A program made the translations under genes and the position numbers. From positions 1-49,594 of the forward strand of contig JBKEAJ010000101.1 of assembly GCA_047972135.1 (NCBI GenBank): a stretch of DNA of 49,594 bases, read 5' to 3'. This DNA is from JBKEAJ01 sp047972135 (GTDB lineage: Bacteria; Bacteroidota; Bacteroidia; Bacteroidales; Prolixibacteraceae). Shown piece by piece: positions 26,221 to 35,141 of the stretch. The notes below the pieces were generated by a model that did not search any database, was not told the DNA's origin, and saw only the letters and a list, made by a program, of their open reading frames with translations. The stretch's first letter is position 1. Every line of letters starts with the position of its first letter.

Positions 26221-27669
26221 AAAAAAGCGAATATAGGATTAATAGGACTCGCCGTAATGGGCGAAAACCTAGTACTAAACATGGAAAGCAAAGGCTACAC
26301 CGTAGCCGTTTATAATAGAACCGTCGAGAAGGTTGATGATTTTATATCGGGCAGAGGTTCAGGGAAAAACTTTATCGGCACTAAAAGTATCGAAGAGCTT
26401 TGCGCATCTTTGGAGCGTCCTCGCAAGGTAATGATGTTGGTAAAGGCAGGGCAGCCTGTCGACGATTTCATAGACAAAATAATACCGCACTTAGAAGAAG
26501 GTGATATCATCATCGACGGGGGCAACTCTCTTTATCACGACACTATCCGCAGAACGAGATATGTTGAAAGTAAAGGTCTGCTATATATTGGCACGGGTGT
26601 TTCGGGCGGCGAGGAAGGAGCATTGAAAGGACCATCCATTATGCCGGGAGGCAGTAAGGAAGCATGGGCACAGGTAAAAGATATTTTCCGGTCTATATCC
26701 GCAAAAGTTGAAGACGGCACGCCGTGTTGTGATTGGGTTGGCAACGACGGGGCAGGTCATTACGTAAAGATGGTACACAACGGTATCGAATACGGAGATA
26801 TGCAGTTAATCTGCGAGACCTATCATCTGATGCAAGCAGTGGGAGGCATGAGCTACGAGGACATGGCAGCCACGTTCAAGCAGTGGAATAAGGGTGATTT
26901 AAACTCCTATCTGATAGAAATAACAGGCGATATATTGTCGTACAAAGACGACGACGGCAGTGCGCTTGTTGGGAATATATTGGATGCAGCAGGACAAAAA
27001 GGCACAGGCAAATGGACAAGCGAATCGGCAATGGACTTAGGAGTTCCACTGACCTTGATAAGTGAAGCCGTATATGCCAGGATGCTCTCGTCCGAGAAAG
27101 ATTTACGGCTAAAAGCCTCCAAAGAATACGGAAATGACACAGTCAGCCTAAACACTGACAAACAAGCATTTATCAAAGACTTAGAGCTAGCACTCTATGG
27201 AGCAAAATTGGTCTCGTATGCTCAGGGCTACAGTTTGATGCGCGAGGCTGCTAAGGAATACAATTGGGACTTAAAATATGGCGAAATAGCATTAATGTGG
27301 CGAGGCGGCTGTATTATCCGCTCAATATTCTTAGGTGATATTAAAAAGGCCTTTGACAAAAATCCACAATTGGAGCATCTATTGCTTGACCCTTTTTTCA
27401 AATCCAAGATAGAAGCATCAATAAGTGCATGGCGCAGAATTTGCCAACAAGCTATTGGTGCAGGAATACCCATTCCTGCGATGAGTTCAGCATTATCATA
27501 TTTCGATGGTTTCAAATGTGCAAAACTCCCTGCCAATTTACTCCAAGCACAGCGCGACTACTTTGGAGCACATACCTACGAGCGAGTTGACAAAGCTAGA
27601 GGAGAGTTTTTCCATACAAATTGGACAGGTCGCGGAGGCGACACAGCATCGACAACTTACAATGCGTAA
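26218..27669 (+). CDS. gnd: 6-phosphogluconate dehydrogenase, decarboxylating (TTG start)
   Basis: 483 residues. GLIGLAVMGENL binds the cofactor, IGTGVSGGEEGALKGPSIMPGG is the substrate signature, and KMVHNGIEYGDMQ carries the catalytic Lys. DWVGNDGAGHYVK and WRGGCIIRS are further family blocks. It oxidises 6-phosphogluconate to ribulose 5-phosphate in the pentose phosphate pathway. The expected first Met falls exactly on a TTG that is the last unit of a heptamer repeat, and no ATG lies upstream in frame, so TTG is taken as the start. The gene is convergent with the PepSY gene; a repeat remnant fills the gap. Confidence 0.95.
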   Translation: MKKANIGLIGLAVMGENLVLNMESKGYTVAVYNRTVEKVDDFISGRGSGKNFIGTKSIEELCASLERPRKVMMLVKAGQPVDDFIDKIIPHLEEGDIIIDGGNSLYHDTIRRTRYVESKGLLYIGTGVSGGEEGALKGPSIMPGGSKEAWAQVKDIFRSISAKVEDGTPCCDWVGNDGAGHYVKMVHNGIEYGDMQLICETYHLMQAVGGMSYEDMAATFKQWNKGDLNSYLIEITGDILSYKDDDGSALVGNILDAAGQKGTGKWTSESAMDLGVPLTLISEAVYARMLSSEKDLRLKASKEYGNDTVSLNTDKQAFIKDLELALYGAKLVSYAQGYSLMREAAKEYNWDLKYGEIALMWRGGCIIRSIFLGDIKKAFDKNPQLEHLLLDPFFKSKIEASISAWRRICQQAIGAGIPIPAMSSALSYFDGFKCAKLPANLLQAQRDYFGAHTYERVDKARGEFFHTNWTGRGGDTASTTYNA

Positions 27670-27671
27670 TG

Positions 27672-27735
27672 AGCAAAGTGAGCGTAGCGTGGCAATCTGT
27701 TCGCTTATAGCCTACGGCATATTGCTTGTATTTTT
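27672..27735 (-). repeat. Composite intergenic repeat with one GGCTATA unit
   Basis: The left part (27680-27702) matches the inner half of the palindromic element at 40067-40143 (AGCGTAGCGTGGCAATCTGT). The right part, read on the minus strand, is ATGCCGTA + GGCTATA + AGCGA preceded by AATACAAGCAAT, as at 29150-29190. The repeat supplies the last codons and stop of the PepSY gene. Confidence 0.75.
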
Positions 27736-28920
27736 CGCAAAGAAAGTTCTTTTAAAATAGGTATAATATCCGGTGATGGGTAGAGCTGCTCCTATCAGGC
27801 ATGCAATAAATGTCAGCAGTTTAGAGAGCTGTCCTGCCCATGTCCCGAAGTGAAGCTGAGTAATCCATTTACGAATCAGACTTCGTCTGTCTACATTATC
27901 GACGTGATATTTCACATCTGTGATTTCTCCCGTTTTGGCGTCAAACTCATAGGTGTCCGATACTCGGTATCCTGCATTGGGAGGAGCTACTCGTGCCGAG
28001 TTGTTGCTAAAACTCACTGTTTTATATTCCACATTGCGAGCATTCAGATTGTCCAAAACTGTTTGCCACAATACATACTGCTGCTTAGGGTCGGTCTTAT
28101 TCTCTCTCTCTGCTTTTTGATTTCCTTCGGGACGATTAGCATTCTGCTGTTGACCTGCTCGTGGCGAAGCATTTTGTGGCTGATTATTCTGTGGCGGCGG
28201 AGCGTGATGCTGCTGTTGCTGCTGAACCGGCACTCCAAAAGCAGCATAAAAAGCGTTGCGATACCATGTGAACGACCATGTCAACCCGGTGAGACAAAGC
28301 ACCAGCAGAAAAATAACGGAATATGCTCCCCATGCTATATGGAAGCTGTGCCAAAAACGATAAGCTCCTTTTCTGACAGTAGTCTGAAATTTTTTCTTTA
28401 TGTATTTCCATTTGAGCCTCTTAGGGAAGAATATCACTATGCCCAAAATTAGAATTACGGCAGACACGATTGTGGTTAGCCCCACTATGAATTTTCCCCA
28501 AGAAAACTCACCGCGTTTCATCGGGAACATAAGCCAACGGTGCAGGCGCATGGTATTATTGAAGAAATTCAACTCCCCTGGCATAACCTTATCTCTCACC
28601 TCGCCAGTGTATGGGTCTACATAGAGCGATGCCCACTTCTGACGTTCGATGGAGAAACGGTAAGTTTCTTTCTCGTTGCCACTAACTCTCACAGAGCTTA
28701 TTTTGATAGAATCGGGCACACTTGCGACGGCTTTCCCGTATAGCTCTGGCAATGGCAATGGTTCTTGCCCTACTTCGTCCACATAGAATCTATCGTGTTT
28801 GAAGACATTCATCAGTTCGTCTTCATAAACCAACAGTGCTCCCGTGAAACTTATCAAGGCAAACACAATCCCAAAAGGCAGTGATAACCAGAGGTGTAAT
28901 TTTACAAATAATTTCTTCAT
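27712..28920 (-). CDS. PepSY-associated transmembrane protein
   Basis: 402 residues from MKKLFVKLHLWLSLPFG; an earlier in-frame start at 28959 is unlikely. There are four membrane segments: N-terminal about 8-35, a second near 155 (FIVGLTTIVSAVILIL), a third near 200 and a C-terminal one. Large periplasmic PepSY domains lie between them (LLVYEDELMNVF; GELNFFNNTMRLHRWLM), with conserved His in LHLWL, LHRWL, FWHSFHIAWG and LHFGTWAG, suggesting haem or metal handling. A Gln/Asn/His/Pro-rich insert (about 235-285) splits the second periplasmic part. Such proteins are often iron-regulated reductases, but no Fur site was recognised. The final residues NTSNMP come from an intergenic repeat. Confidence 0.85.
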   Translation of the reverse strand: MKKLFVKLHLWLSLPFGIVFALISFTGALLVYEDELMNVFKHDRFYVDEVGQEPLPLPELYGKAVASVPDSIKISSVRVSGNEKETYRFSIERQKWASLYVDPYTGEVRDKVMPGELNFFNNTMRLHRWLMFPMKRGEFSWGKFIVGLTTIVSAVILILGIVIFFPKRLKWKYIKKKFQTTVRKGAYRFWHSFHIAWGAYSVIFLLVLCLTGLTWSFTWYRNAFYAAFGVPVQQQQQHHAPPPQNNQPQNASPRAGQQQNANRPEGNQKAERENKTDPKQQYVLWQTVLDNLNARNVEYKTVSFSNNSARVAPPNAGYRVSDTYEFDAKTGEITDVKYHVDNVDRRSLIRKWITQLHFGTWAGQLSKLLTFIACLIGAALPITGYYTYFKRTFFAKNTSNMP

Positions 28921-29149
28921 TCTTTTACTATTCACCGAACACTTAACTATAAATCTCAATAAGCTAATGCATTATTTAAAAGAGTGCAATATTACGCTCT
29001 TTGAACACGCCAATCAATACCAATATATTATGTATTACAAGGCGCTGCGCAAGCAGGTTAACATCAACATTATAAGCAAATTATCCAGTCTACATGCATT
29101 TGTAGCTTTTTCATCCAAAAAATAATCATGACAAATAATGACAGATATA
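28921..29149. other. Intergenic stretch upstream of the PepSY gene, no gene recognised
   Basis: A hairpin AAAGAGTG/CGCTCTTT lies at about 28978-29001. A 52-codon plus-strand frame (28967-29125) spans most of the stretch but has no recognisable family. No full promoter for the PepSY gene was found. Confidence 0.5.
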
Positions 29150-29221
29150 TAAATACAAGCAATATGCCGTATGCTATAGGCTATAAGCGAGCAGCCAATA
29201 AACGAACGTCATTGCGAGGAG
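29150..29221 (+). repeat. Composite intergenic repeat with two GGCTATA-type units
   Basis: AATACAAGCAATATGCCGTA, then TGCTATA and GGCTATA, then AGCGA and a linker, ending with the outer arm CGTCATTGCGAGGAG (29207-29221) of the palindromic element seen complete at 40067-40143. The intron remnant begins at the next base. Confidence 0.75.
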
Positions 29222-29566
29222 TCGTCGGCATAACGTACAAACTTATGTCCTCGCTTTTCTAGTTCCTTGTCCAGTTCATTAAGCATGATATTACCCAATA
29301 GCGGACTCAGAGGACTTCCTTGTGGCACTCCTGAGATAGTCGGCTCAGTCTTTGAGCCAATTAATACTCCTGAGTTTAGATACTTATGTATCAATGATAC
29401 CACTCGACCATCTTTAATTGTGCGAGACAATATCTCTATCAGCTTGTACTATAGCATCCTTTTCAATTATCCCGCTGTCGGTAAACGCTCCTGCATAACT
29501 TCGGTGTTCTGCACTTATCTTCCGCAGGAAGCTATCATTGGATATTTTCTGTTTGATGCTCAACAT
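29222..29566 (-). pseudogene. Group II intron reverse transcriptase/maturase, fragments
   Basis: Two remnants remain. The first (29566-29414) codes 50 residues beginning MLSIKQKISNDSFLRKISAE and ends at a stop after losing frame. The second (about 29447-29222) is in another frame after a TAG and holds KLIEILSRTIKDG, SGVPQGSPLSPLLGNIMLN and RYADD, the palm motif with two catalytic Asp. The order matches class IIC maturases, with roughly 150 residues deleted between the pieces and the whole C-terminal thumb/maturase part missing after RYADD. Not functional. Confidence 0.85.
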
Positions 29567-29979
29567 TAGGTAATTTTCATTGATACTATTGATGAAGGTT
29601 CTGTCCTTCCCAAACCAGCTCGTAGTTCGGTACTATGACTTCTGCTGACTTCTCGTAGTGAACCTTTTGCGAACGTATATCATACTTTTGTTTCAATACG
29701 CCTATGAGACCTCCCGAGGTAAGTTAATTTACTTTCTTCCCATGTACCTGCACCATTTACACTGCGCTATCAGTGTGATAATTGGACTTCGCTTTGTTGC
29801 GCAAGCTCATCCCAACGCTTGTGCCTGATGATGTTCGTGTTCCTCAGGTCGGGAATTTGCCTTAGGCTGCCTTCAGATTATACCTCACGGTAAGCACCCT
29901 TGCCCTTAGCTAGTGGTTGGCTATCACATGCCCCCACAGAGGACTTTCACCTCCTAGTGAATTAACATGCTCGGCACAC
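29222..29979 (-). mobile_element. Decayed group II intron (probably class IIC) with broken ORF
   Basis: Read on the minus strand the element starts with GTGTGCC at 29979, a group II 5' end (GUGYG). Ribozyme-type blocks follow (AGGAGGTGAAAGTCCTC, CTAAGGGCAAGGGTGC, CGTGAGGTA, GAAGTCAGCAGAAGTCATAG). Then come two out-of-frame pieces of the reverse transcriptase. The 3' half, with the end of the ORF and domains V and VI, is gone, so it cannot splice or move. It sits directly behind the pnp terminator, the typical landing site of class IIC introns. The missing 3' part ends exactly at a palindromic repeat arm. Confidence 0.8.
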
Positions 29980-29980
29980 G

Positions 29981-30015
29981 CAAACGGGCAGTAACAAATT
30001 GCTACTGCCCGTTTA
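29981..30015 (-). terminator. Terminator after pnp, adjoining the intron
   Basis: A perfect 12-bp stem (AAACGGGCAGTA with TACTGCCCGTTT) encloses a 9-nt loop; on the minus strand it is followed by GTTTGC and then the intron 5' end. It lies about 45 nt after the pnp stop. Confidence 0.85.
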
Positions 30016-30056
30016 TTCTTTATATCGTGCCAACCAAGAGAGGTAAGCACAGTTAC

Positions 30057-32309
30057 TTATCGTCTATCACGATTATTTCTATCATTACGACCGTTCCTGT
30101 CTCCCCTGTCGTTGTTGTGTCTGCCTCTATCGTTTCTGTCTCTGCCGTCGTTTCTGCGAGGAGGACGCTCACGTGCAGGGGGTTCAACATAGCCTTCGGG
30201 TTTTTCGAGTAATGCTCTTCTGGAAAGTTTCATTTTCCCTGTTTTCTCGTCGATAGCTATGACCTTAACCTTCACGGCATCGCCTTCCTTAAGCACATCG
30301 GTAACATTGGCTACACGCTCCCATGCTATTTCCGACACATGAAGCAAGGCTTCTTTGCCGGGAAGTATTTCAACAAATGCACCAAAGTCAACAATCGAAA
30401 CTACTTTACCGTCGTAGGTTTCGCCTACTTCGGGTACAGTAGTAATAAGACGTATTGTTTCTTTTGCATTTTCGATAGACTCGGAGCCGACCCCAGATAT
30501 TTCTACTCTTCCGTGGTCGTCAACAGTTTCTATTGTTATAACAGTACCTGTATCCTCTTGGAGTTTTTGAATATTTTTTCCTCCGGGTCCGATAACTGCA
30601 CCAATAAAGTCTTTAGGGATAGTAATAACTTCGACACGAGGCACATGAGATCTAAAATCGGCATTTGGAGTATCGATAACTTTCATCATCTCGCCTAGTA
30701 TATGTGCTCTACCTTCTTTTGCCTGCATCAATGCTTCTTTCAGCACATCGTATGACAGTCCGTCAACTTTCATATCCATCTGAGTAGCGGTAATCCCGTT
30801 TTCGGTGCCTGTTACTTTAAAGTCCATATCGCCAAGGTGGTCTTCGTCGCCAAGAATATCTGAAAGCACTGCATAGTTCTCGCAGTTATTTTCGGAGATA
30901 AGTCCCATGGCAATACCCGACACAGGGCGTTTGATAGTAACACCGGTATCCATTAGCGATAGAGTTCCTGCACAAACCGTCGCCATCGACGATGAGCCGT
31001 TAGATTCCAATATGTCTGAGACCACTCTTACAGTGTAGGGATAGCCCGTAGGTATCATTTTTCTCAAGGCTCTGAATGCCAAGTTTCCGTGTCCGATTTC
31101 GCGTCTGCTAAGCCCTCTTGGTGTTCTTGCTTCACCGGTACTGAAAGGAGGGAAATTATAATGTAGCATAAATCTCTCTGAGCCTTGTTTAGTAACGCTG
31201 TCAATCATTTTCTCGTCGAGTCTGTTTCCAAGAGTAACAGTGGTCAGAGATTGAGTTTCACCACGTGTAAACACTGCCGAGCCATGCGCTCCGGGCAGGT
31301 AGTTCACCTCTCCCCATATAGGTCTTATTTCGTTGGTCTTACGACCGTCGAGGCGGATTTTAGTATCCAATACCATTCTCCTGACAGCTTCCTTTTCAAT
31401 ATCATGGTAATACTGTCCGATTAAGAAGGAGTTGATTTCACTTTCTTCCTTACCCTCGCTGTATTTCTCAACAAAGGCATCTTTTATTTCTTTGAAAAGT
31501 TGTCCGCGCAGTTTTTTGTCGGCATTATGCTGAGCTGCCGCATCGTAAACCTTTTGATAAGTTTCGTCATGGATTAGCTTTCTCAGTTCTTCGTCATGCT
31601 CTTCGTGGCAATACTCACGTTTAACAACACCGAGTTCTCTCATCAATTCCTCCTGAGCAGCGCAATGTTTTTTAATTTCGTCGTGAGCAATTTTGATAGC
31701 TTCCAGCATATCCTCTTCGGACACTTCATCCATTTCGCCTTCCACCATCATGATATTTTCGGCAGAAGCTCCGACCATAATATCAATATCAGCTTGAGCA
31801 AGGCGTTCTGCGGAAGGATTGATTACAAATTCTCCGTTTATTCTAGCGACTCTCACTTCGGATATCGGGCACTCGAAAGGCACATCCGACACAGCGATGG
31901 CAGCCGATGCAGCAAGTCCTGCAAGCGAATCGGCCATAACCTCCTTGTCATAAGAAATAAGAGTAATCATCACCACCGTTTCGGCGTGAAAATCCTTAGG
32001 GAAAAGCGGTCTCAGTGCTCTATCTACAAGTCGTGCCACTAGTATTTCGTCGTCGGAAGGTCTTGCTTCGCGTTTCAGGAAACCACCTGGCACACGTCCT
32101 GCGGCAGCAAACTTCTCTCTGTAGTCAACCGTCAGTGGCATAAAGTCCACCCCATCGTTGGCTTCCGTAGCCGAAACGACAGTTGCCAAAAGCATGGTAC
32201 CACCCATCTTTACTACTACCGACCCATCGGCTTGTTTCGCCAGTTTGCCGGTCTCGATGGTAATAGTCCTACCATCATTTAGAGCAATGCTCTTTGTTTT
32301 TACATTCAT
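30057..32309 (-). CDS. pnp: Polyribonucleotide nucleotidyltransferase (PNPase)
   Basis: 750 residues. Two RNase PH domains (RPLFPKDFHAETVV in the first; FSTGEARTPRGLSRREIGHGNLA and SNGSSSMATVCAGTLSLMD in the second), a KH domain (VIGPGGKNIQKLQEDTG) and an S1 domain (KVVSIVDFGAFVEILPGKEALLHVSE) are all present. The final 45 residues form a disordered Arg/Asn/Asp/Gly tail, an RNA-binding-like extension. PNPase degrades RNA from the 3' end and can add tails. It lies 45 nt behind rpsO, the classical rpsO-pnp pair, and ends in a strong terminator. Confidence 0.97.
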   Translation of the reverse strand: MNVKTKSIALNDGRTITIETGKLAKQADGSVVVKMGGTMLLATVVSATEANDGVDFMPLTVDYREKFAAAGRVPGGFLKREARPSDDEILVARLVDRALRPLFPKDFHAETVVMITLISYDKEVMADSLAGLAASAAIAVSDVPFECPISEVRVARINGEFVINPSAERLAQADIDIMVGASAENIMMVEGEMDEVSEEDMLEAIKIAHDEIKKHCAAQEELMRELGVVKREYCHEEHDEELRKLIHDETYQKVYDAAAQHNADKKLRGQLFKEIKDAFVEKYSEGKEESEINSFLIGQYYHDIEKEAVRRMVLDTKIRLDGRKTNEIRPIWGEVNYLPGAHGSAVFTRGETQSLTTVTLGNRLDEKMIDSVTKQGSERFMLHYNFPPFSTGEARTPRGLSRREIGHGNLAFRALRKMIPTGYPYTVRVVSDILESNGSSSMATVCAGTLSLMDTGVTIKRPVSGIAMGLISENNCENYAVLSDILGDEDHLGDMDFKVTGTENGITATQMDMKVDGLSYDVLKEALMQAKEGRAHILGEMMKVIDTPNADFRSHVPRVEVITIPKDFIGAVIGPGGKNIQKLQEDTGTVITIETVDDHGRVEISGVGSESIENAKETIRLITTVPEVGETYDGKVVSIVDFGAFVEILPGKEALLHVSEIAWERVANVTDVLKEGDAVKVKVIAIDEKTGKMKLSRRALLEKPEGYVEPPARERPPRRNDGRDRNDRGRHNNDRGDRNGRNDRNNRDRR

Positions 32310-32354
32310 TTTCTTCGTCTTTAATTTTGATGGTGTAGCACCTTCTTCCGCTTA

Positions 32355-32624
32355 TTATCTTCTCAAGTTCAGTTTTGCGATGATAGCACGATAACGCTCA
32401 ATATCGTTCTTTGCAAGATAGTCTAACAGTCTACGGCGTTTACCAACAAGAGATATAAGCGCACGTCGGGTGCTATAATCTTTCTTGTTTTGTTTAAGGT
32501 GTTCTGTAAGATGGCTGATTCTGTAGCTAAACAAAGCTATCTGTCCCTCTGCACTTCCTGTGTCTGCATCTGATTTACCGTAAGTCGCAAAAATTTCTTT
32601 CTTTTTTTCTGATGATAAATACAT
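32355..32624 (-). CDS. rpsO: 30S ribosomal protein S15
   Basis: 89 residues, exact family length. DTGSAEGQIALFSYRISHLTEHLK and the HKKDYSTRR-like part (NKKDYSTRRALISLVGKRRRLLDYL) are the 16S-rRNA-binding signatures. It binds the central domain of 16S rRNA. It is the first gene of the rpsO-pnp unit. In other bacteria S15 represses its own mRNA; no matching leader structure was identified here. Confidence 0.97.
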   Translation of the reverse strand: MYLSSEKKKEIFATYGKSDADTGSAEGQIALFSYRISHLTEHLKQNKKDYSTRRALISLVGKRRRLLDYLAKNDIERYRAIIAKLNLRR

Positions 32625-32710
32625 TTCTTCTTTATTAAAAAATTAAACCATGTTCAAGCAGCAACATCACTAAGATTGTAACCACTTGAAATTTAAAAAA
32701 TACAATTGCG

Positions 32711-32718
32711 CAAAGATA
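32711..32718 (-). promoter_or_regulatory. -7 box of rpsO-pnp
   Basis: Minus-strand TATCTTTG, about 87 nt upstream of the rpsO ATG. The -33 element is not clear. The leader of about 80 nt could hold an S15 site. Confidence 0.5.
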
Positions 32719-32750
32719 TATATTTATTTTGAATATCCGCTACAATTACC

Positions 32751-33959
32751 TCAATTTGAAAACAATATTTGAGTATCTAAACGATTTGACTTGTCTTCCC
32801 CGTCGTAGGGGATTATTATTTCTTCTTTATTGCTTGACAAATTATATCTTACGAGTCCCTCCTTAGCGTAGAAGTACAGATTACCTGCATTCTTGCATAG
32901 ATTTGAGACCGCTTGGTGTTCTAATTGGTAGCTTGTAATTACGGGCTTATCCATTGGCGTAACAAACAAGTCATTAGTACTTGTATATCCGTATATGGTA
33001 TCATTAATATTTACAATTTTCTCTACATTTCCTTTCACCGCCTTTTCCCAAACGAGAGTTCCGTCCTTAGAATCCAAACAATAAAGCCATGATGAGTCTC
33101 TATTACCTGCTGTTGCAAAATAAACCTTGTTATTTTCAATAAATATCTTGTCTCTAACACTATAATAGTCATTATTATACACGAACTCCCACACTGCCGT
33201 CATCCCATTCGGAGAAATTCCGACAATTTTATTTCCACGGTTGAAAGGTACAATCAGAATTTCTCCGTTCGTAACTGCCTTTCCCAAATTTGTATTAAAG
33301 TTGGCTTGGTAAAGGGCTTTGCCTGTCTGAGCATCGAACGAATTTATCAGAGGGTCGTTGTTGATGTAAACCTTCTTATCTAAGAATAGGCAGGGCATAT
33401 AACTATGCGGCGAAGGCAACTTATAGTTCCATACCAAGTCTCCACTGGAGGCATTGATGGCATATACATTTTGGTTTGTTCGGGAAGTAAGGAACAGCAT
33501 GTTGTTACTTGGTTGTAACGATTGCGAAGTGAAGTGTAATTTGTCATTATCCATACCAATTTTTGCTTCCCAATACAGGCTTCCGTTTTTTGCATTTATT
33601 GCATAAATATCCCCCGTCATGTAGGCAGTGAAGATAACTCCATCATTATAGTAAAACTGATTACTACCATTGCTATGTCTCACAGAATCGGAAGGGGTAA
33701 ACGACCACTTTTTCTGCATGTCCAAATCATAGCATTCCAAAACTCCGTCATATCTGTTTATCAGTAATACATCTGCACTTCCCTTTTCATAAATCAGATA
33801 TTCATGGAAGGTATTTTGATACCAATCGTCCTTCGTCAAAGTCCGATTATTGGAGTAGTTTCTTTCATTCGGTTTTTCAGGTGCTACATTCATTGGGTTT
33901 TGTCCCTTCGACAAATTCACACAAGCAAGAAACAAAACAATAAAGAATAAATTTTTCAT
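32751..33959 (-). CDS. PQQ-like beta-propeller repeat protein, secreted
   Basis: 402 residues. A signal peptide (FIVLFLACVNLSKGQ) leads to a propeller made of repeats such as YAINAKNGSLYWEAKIG, YAINASSGDLVWNYKLP and YCLDSKDGTLVWEKAV, the Trp/Gly-containing motif of PQQ-like (BamB-type) blades. It shows no catalytic residues and probably serves as a binding or scaffold protein in the envelope. It is not BamB by overall sequence, and its partner is unknown. Single gene downstream of gapA in the same direction, separated by the gapA terminator. Confidence 0.8.
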   Translation of the reverse strand: MKNLFFIVLFLACVNLSKGQNPMNVAPEKPNERNYSNNRTLTKDDWYQNTFHEYLIYEKGSADVLLINRYDGVLECYDLDMQKKWSFTPSDSVRHSNGSNQFYYNDGVIFTAYMTGDIYAINAKNGSLYWEAKIGMDNDKLHFTSQSLQPSNNMLFLTSRTNQNVYAINASSGDLVWNYKLPSPHSYMPCLFLDKKVYINNDPLINSFDAQTGKALYQANFNTNLGKAVTNGEILIVPFNRGNKIVGISPNGMTAVWEFVYNNDYYSVRDKIFIENNKVYFATAGNRDSSWLYCLDSKDGTLVWEKAVKGNVEKIVNINDTIYGYTSTNDLFVTPMDKPVITSYQLEHQAVSNLCKNAGNLYFYAKEGLVRYNLSSNKEEIIIPYDGEDKSNRLDTQILFSN

Positions 33960-33975
33960 ACTTCCATTTTATAAC

Positions 33976-34007
33976 AACAAAAAGAGCCAACAAATTGCAG
34001 ACTCTTT
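33976..34007 (-). terminator. Terminator after gapA
   Basis: Minus strand: AAAGAGTC pairs with GGCTCTTT (8 bp, one G-U) around an 11-nt loop and runs into T5. It lies 30 nt after the gapA stop. Confidence 0.75.
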
Positions 34008-34036
34008 CTATAATATTTTATATTAAATCTCGCTCA

Positions 34037-35041
34037 TTATTTAACTGAGTCCATATACTGAATAAGGTCGCATACTTTAGCTGAGTATCCCATTTCGTTG
34101 TCGTACCAAGACACAACTTTCACAAAATTTGGTGACAAAGAAATACCTGCACCTGCGTCGAAAATAGAAGTACGTGTGTCGCCAACGAAATCGTTAGAAA
34201 CCACTGCATCCTCAGTATATCCAAGCACGCCTTTTAGTTCGCTACTTTCAGAAGCTGCTTTCATAGCTGCACAAATTTCTTCGTAAGAAGCACCTTTTTC
34301 AAGACGGCAAGTAAGGTCAACCACTGAAACGTCGGGAGTAGGAACGCGGAACGCCATACCTGTAAGTTTTCCGTTAAGAGCAGGGATTACTTTACCCACA
34401 GCTTTAGCGGCACCTGTAGACGAAGGGATAATGTTTTGTCCTGCACCACGACCACCTCTCCAGTCTTTCATTGAAGGTCCGTCAACAGTTTTTTGAGTAG
34501 CTGTTGTAGCGTGTACTGTCGTCATCAAGCCTTCTACGATACCGAATTTGTCGTTAAGCACCTTAGCAATAGGAGCTAAACAGTTGGTAGTACAAGAAGC
34601 ATTAGACACGAAGTGCATATCTTTAGTGTAGGACTTGTTGTTTACACCCATCACGAACATTGGAGTGTCGTCTTTTGAGGGAGCAGACATTACTACTTTT
34701 TTAGCACCTGCATCAAGGTGACCTTGAGCTTTTTCTTTTGTCAAGAATAAACCTGTTGACTCAACAACATAATCAGCACCCACAGCACCCCAATTAATAT
34801 CGGCAGGGTTTCTTTCGGCTGTAACTCTGATAGCGTTGCCGTTAACAACTAGTTTTCCATCTTTCACCTCAACAGTTCCGTTGAATTTTCCGTGAGTAGA
34901 ATCGTATTTCAACATATAAGCCATATAGTCAACGTCGATAAGGTCGTTGATAGCTACTACTTGAATTGTACCTTTGGCTACTGCCTGACGAAAAACGAAT
35001 CTTCCGATACGTCCGAAACCGTTAATTCCTATTTTAATCAT
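34037..35041 (-). CDS. gapA: Glyceraldehyde-3-phosphate dehydrogenase, type I
   Basis: 334 residues, standard length. NAD site GINGFGRIGR at the N-terminus, catalytic Cys150 in SNASCTTNCLAP, the His of TTVHATTATQKTVDGPS, and SWYDNEMGYS near the end. It catalyses the phosphorylating oxidation step of glycolysis. NDLID rather than a longer NADP-type loop suggests NAD preference. Single gene between infB and its own terminator; no clear -7 box was seen ahead of it. Confidence 0.97.
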   Translation of the reverse strand: MIKIGINGFGRIGRFVFRQAVAKGTIQVVAINDLIDVDYMAYMLKYDSTHGKFNGTVEVKDGKLVVNGNAIRVTAERNPADINWGAVGADYVVESTGLFLTKEKAQGHLDAGAKKVVMSAPSKDDTPMFVMGVNNKSYTKDMHFVSNASCTTNCLAPIAKVLNDKFGIVEGLMTTVHATTATQKTVDGPSMKDWRGGRGAGQNIIPSSTGAAKAVGKVIPALNGKLTGMAFRVPTPDVSVVDLTCRLEKGASYEEICAAMKAASESSELKGVLGYTEDAVVSNDFVGDTRTSIFDAGAGISLSPNFVKVVSWYDNEMGYSAKVCDLIQYMDSVK

Positions 35042-35141
35042 GATTTTAATGTATTGTTATTAAATAAATTATATTCTCCCACAAAGAAAACTATTTTATT
35101 TGAAAATGTCAATAGCTCCATTGTTAAATTAAAGCTACTTT

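Noticed and set aside
27850..28452. 200-codon plus-strand frame opposite the PepSY gene
   Set aside because: Shadow of a membrane protein; no family resemblance.
28967..29125. 52-codon frame between the PepSY gene and the intron
   Set aside because: No recognisable family and no promoter; listed only as intergenic content.
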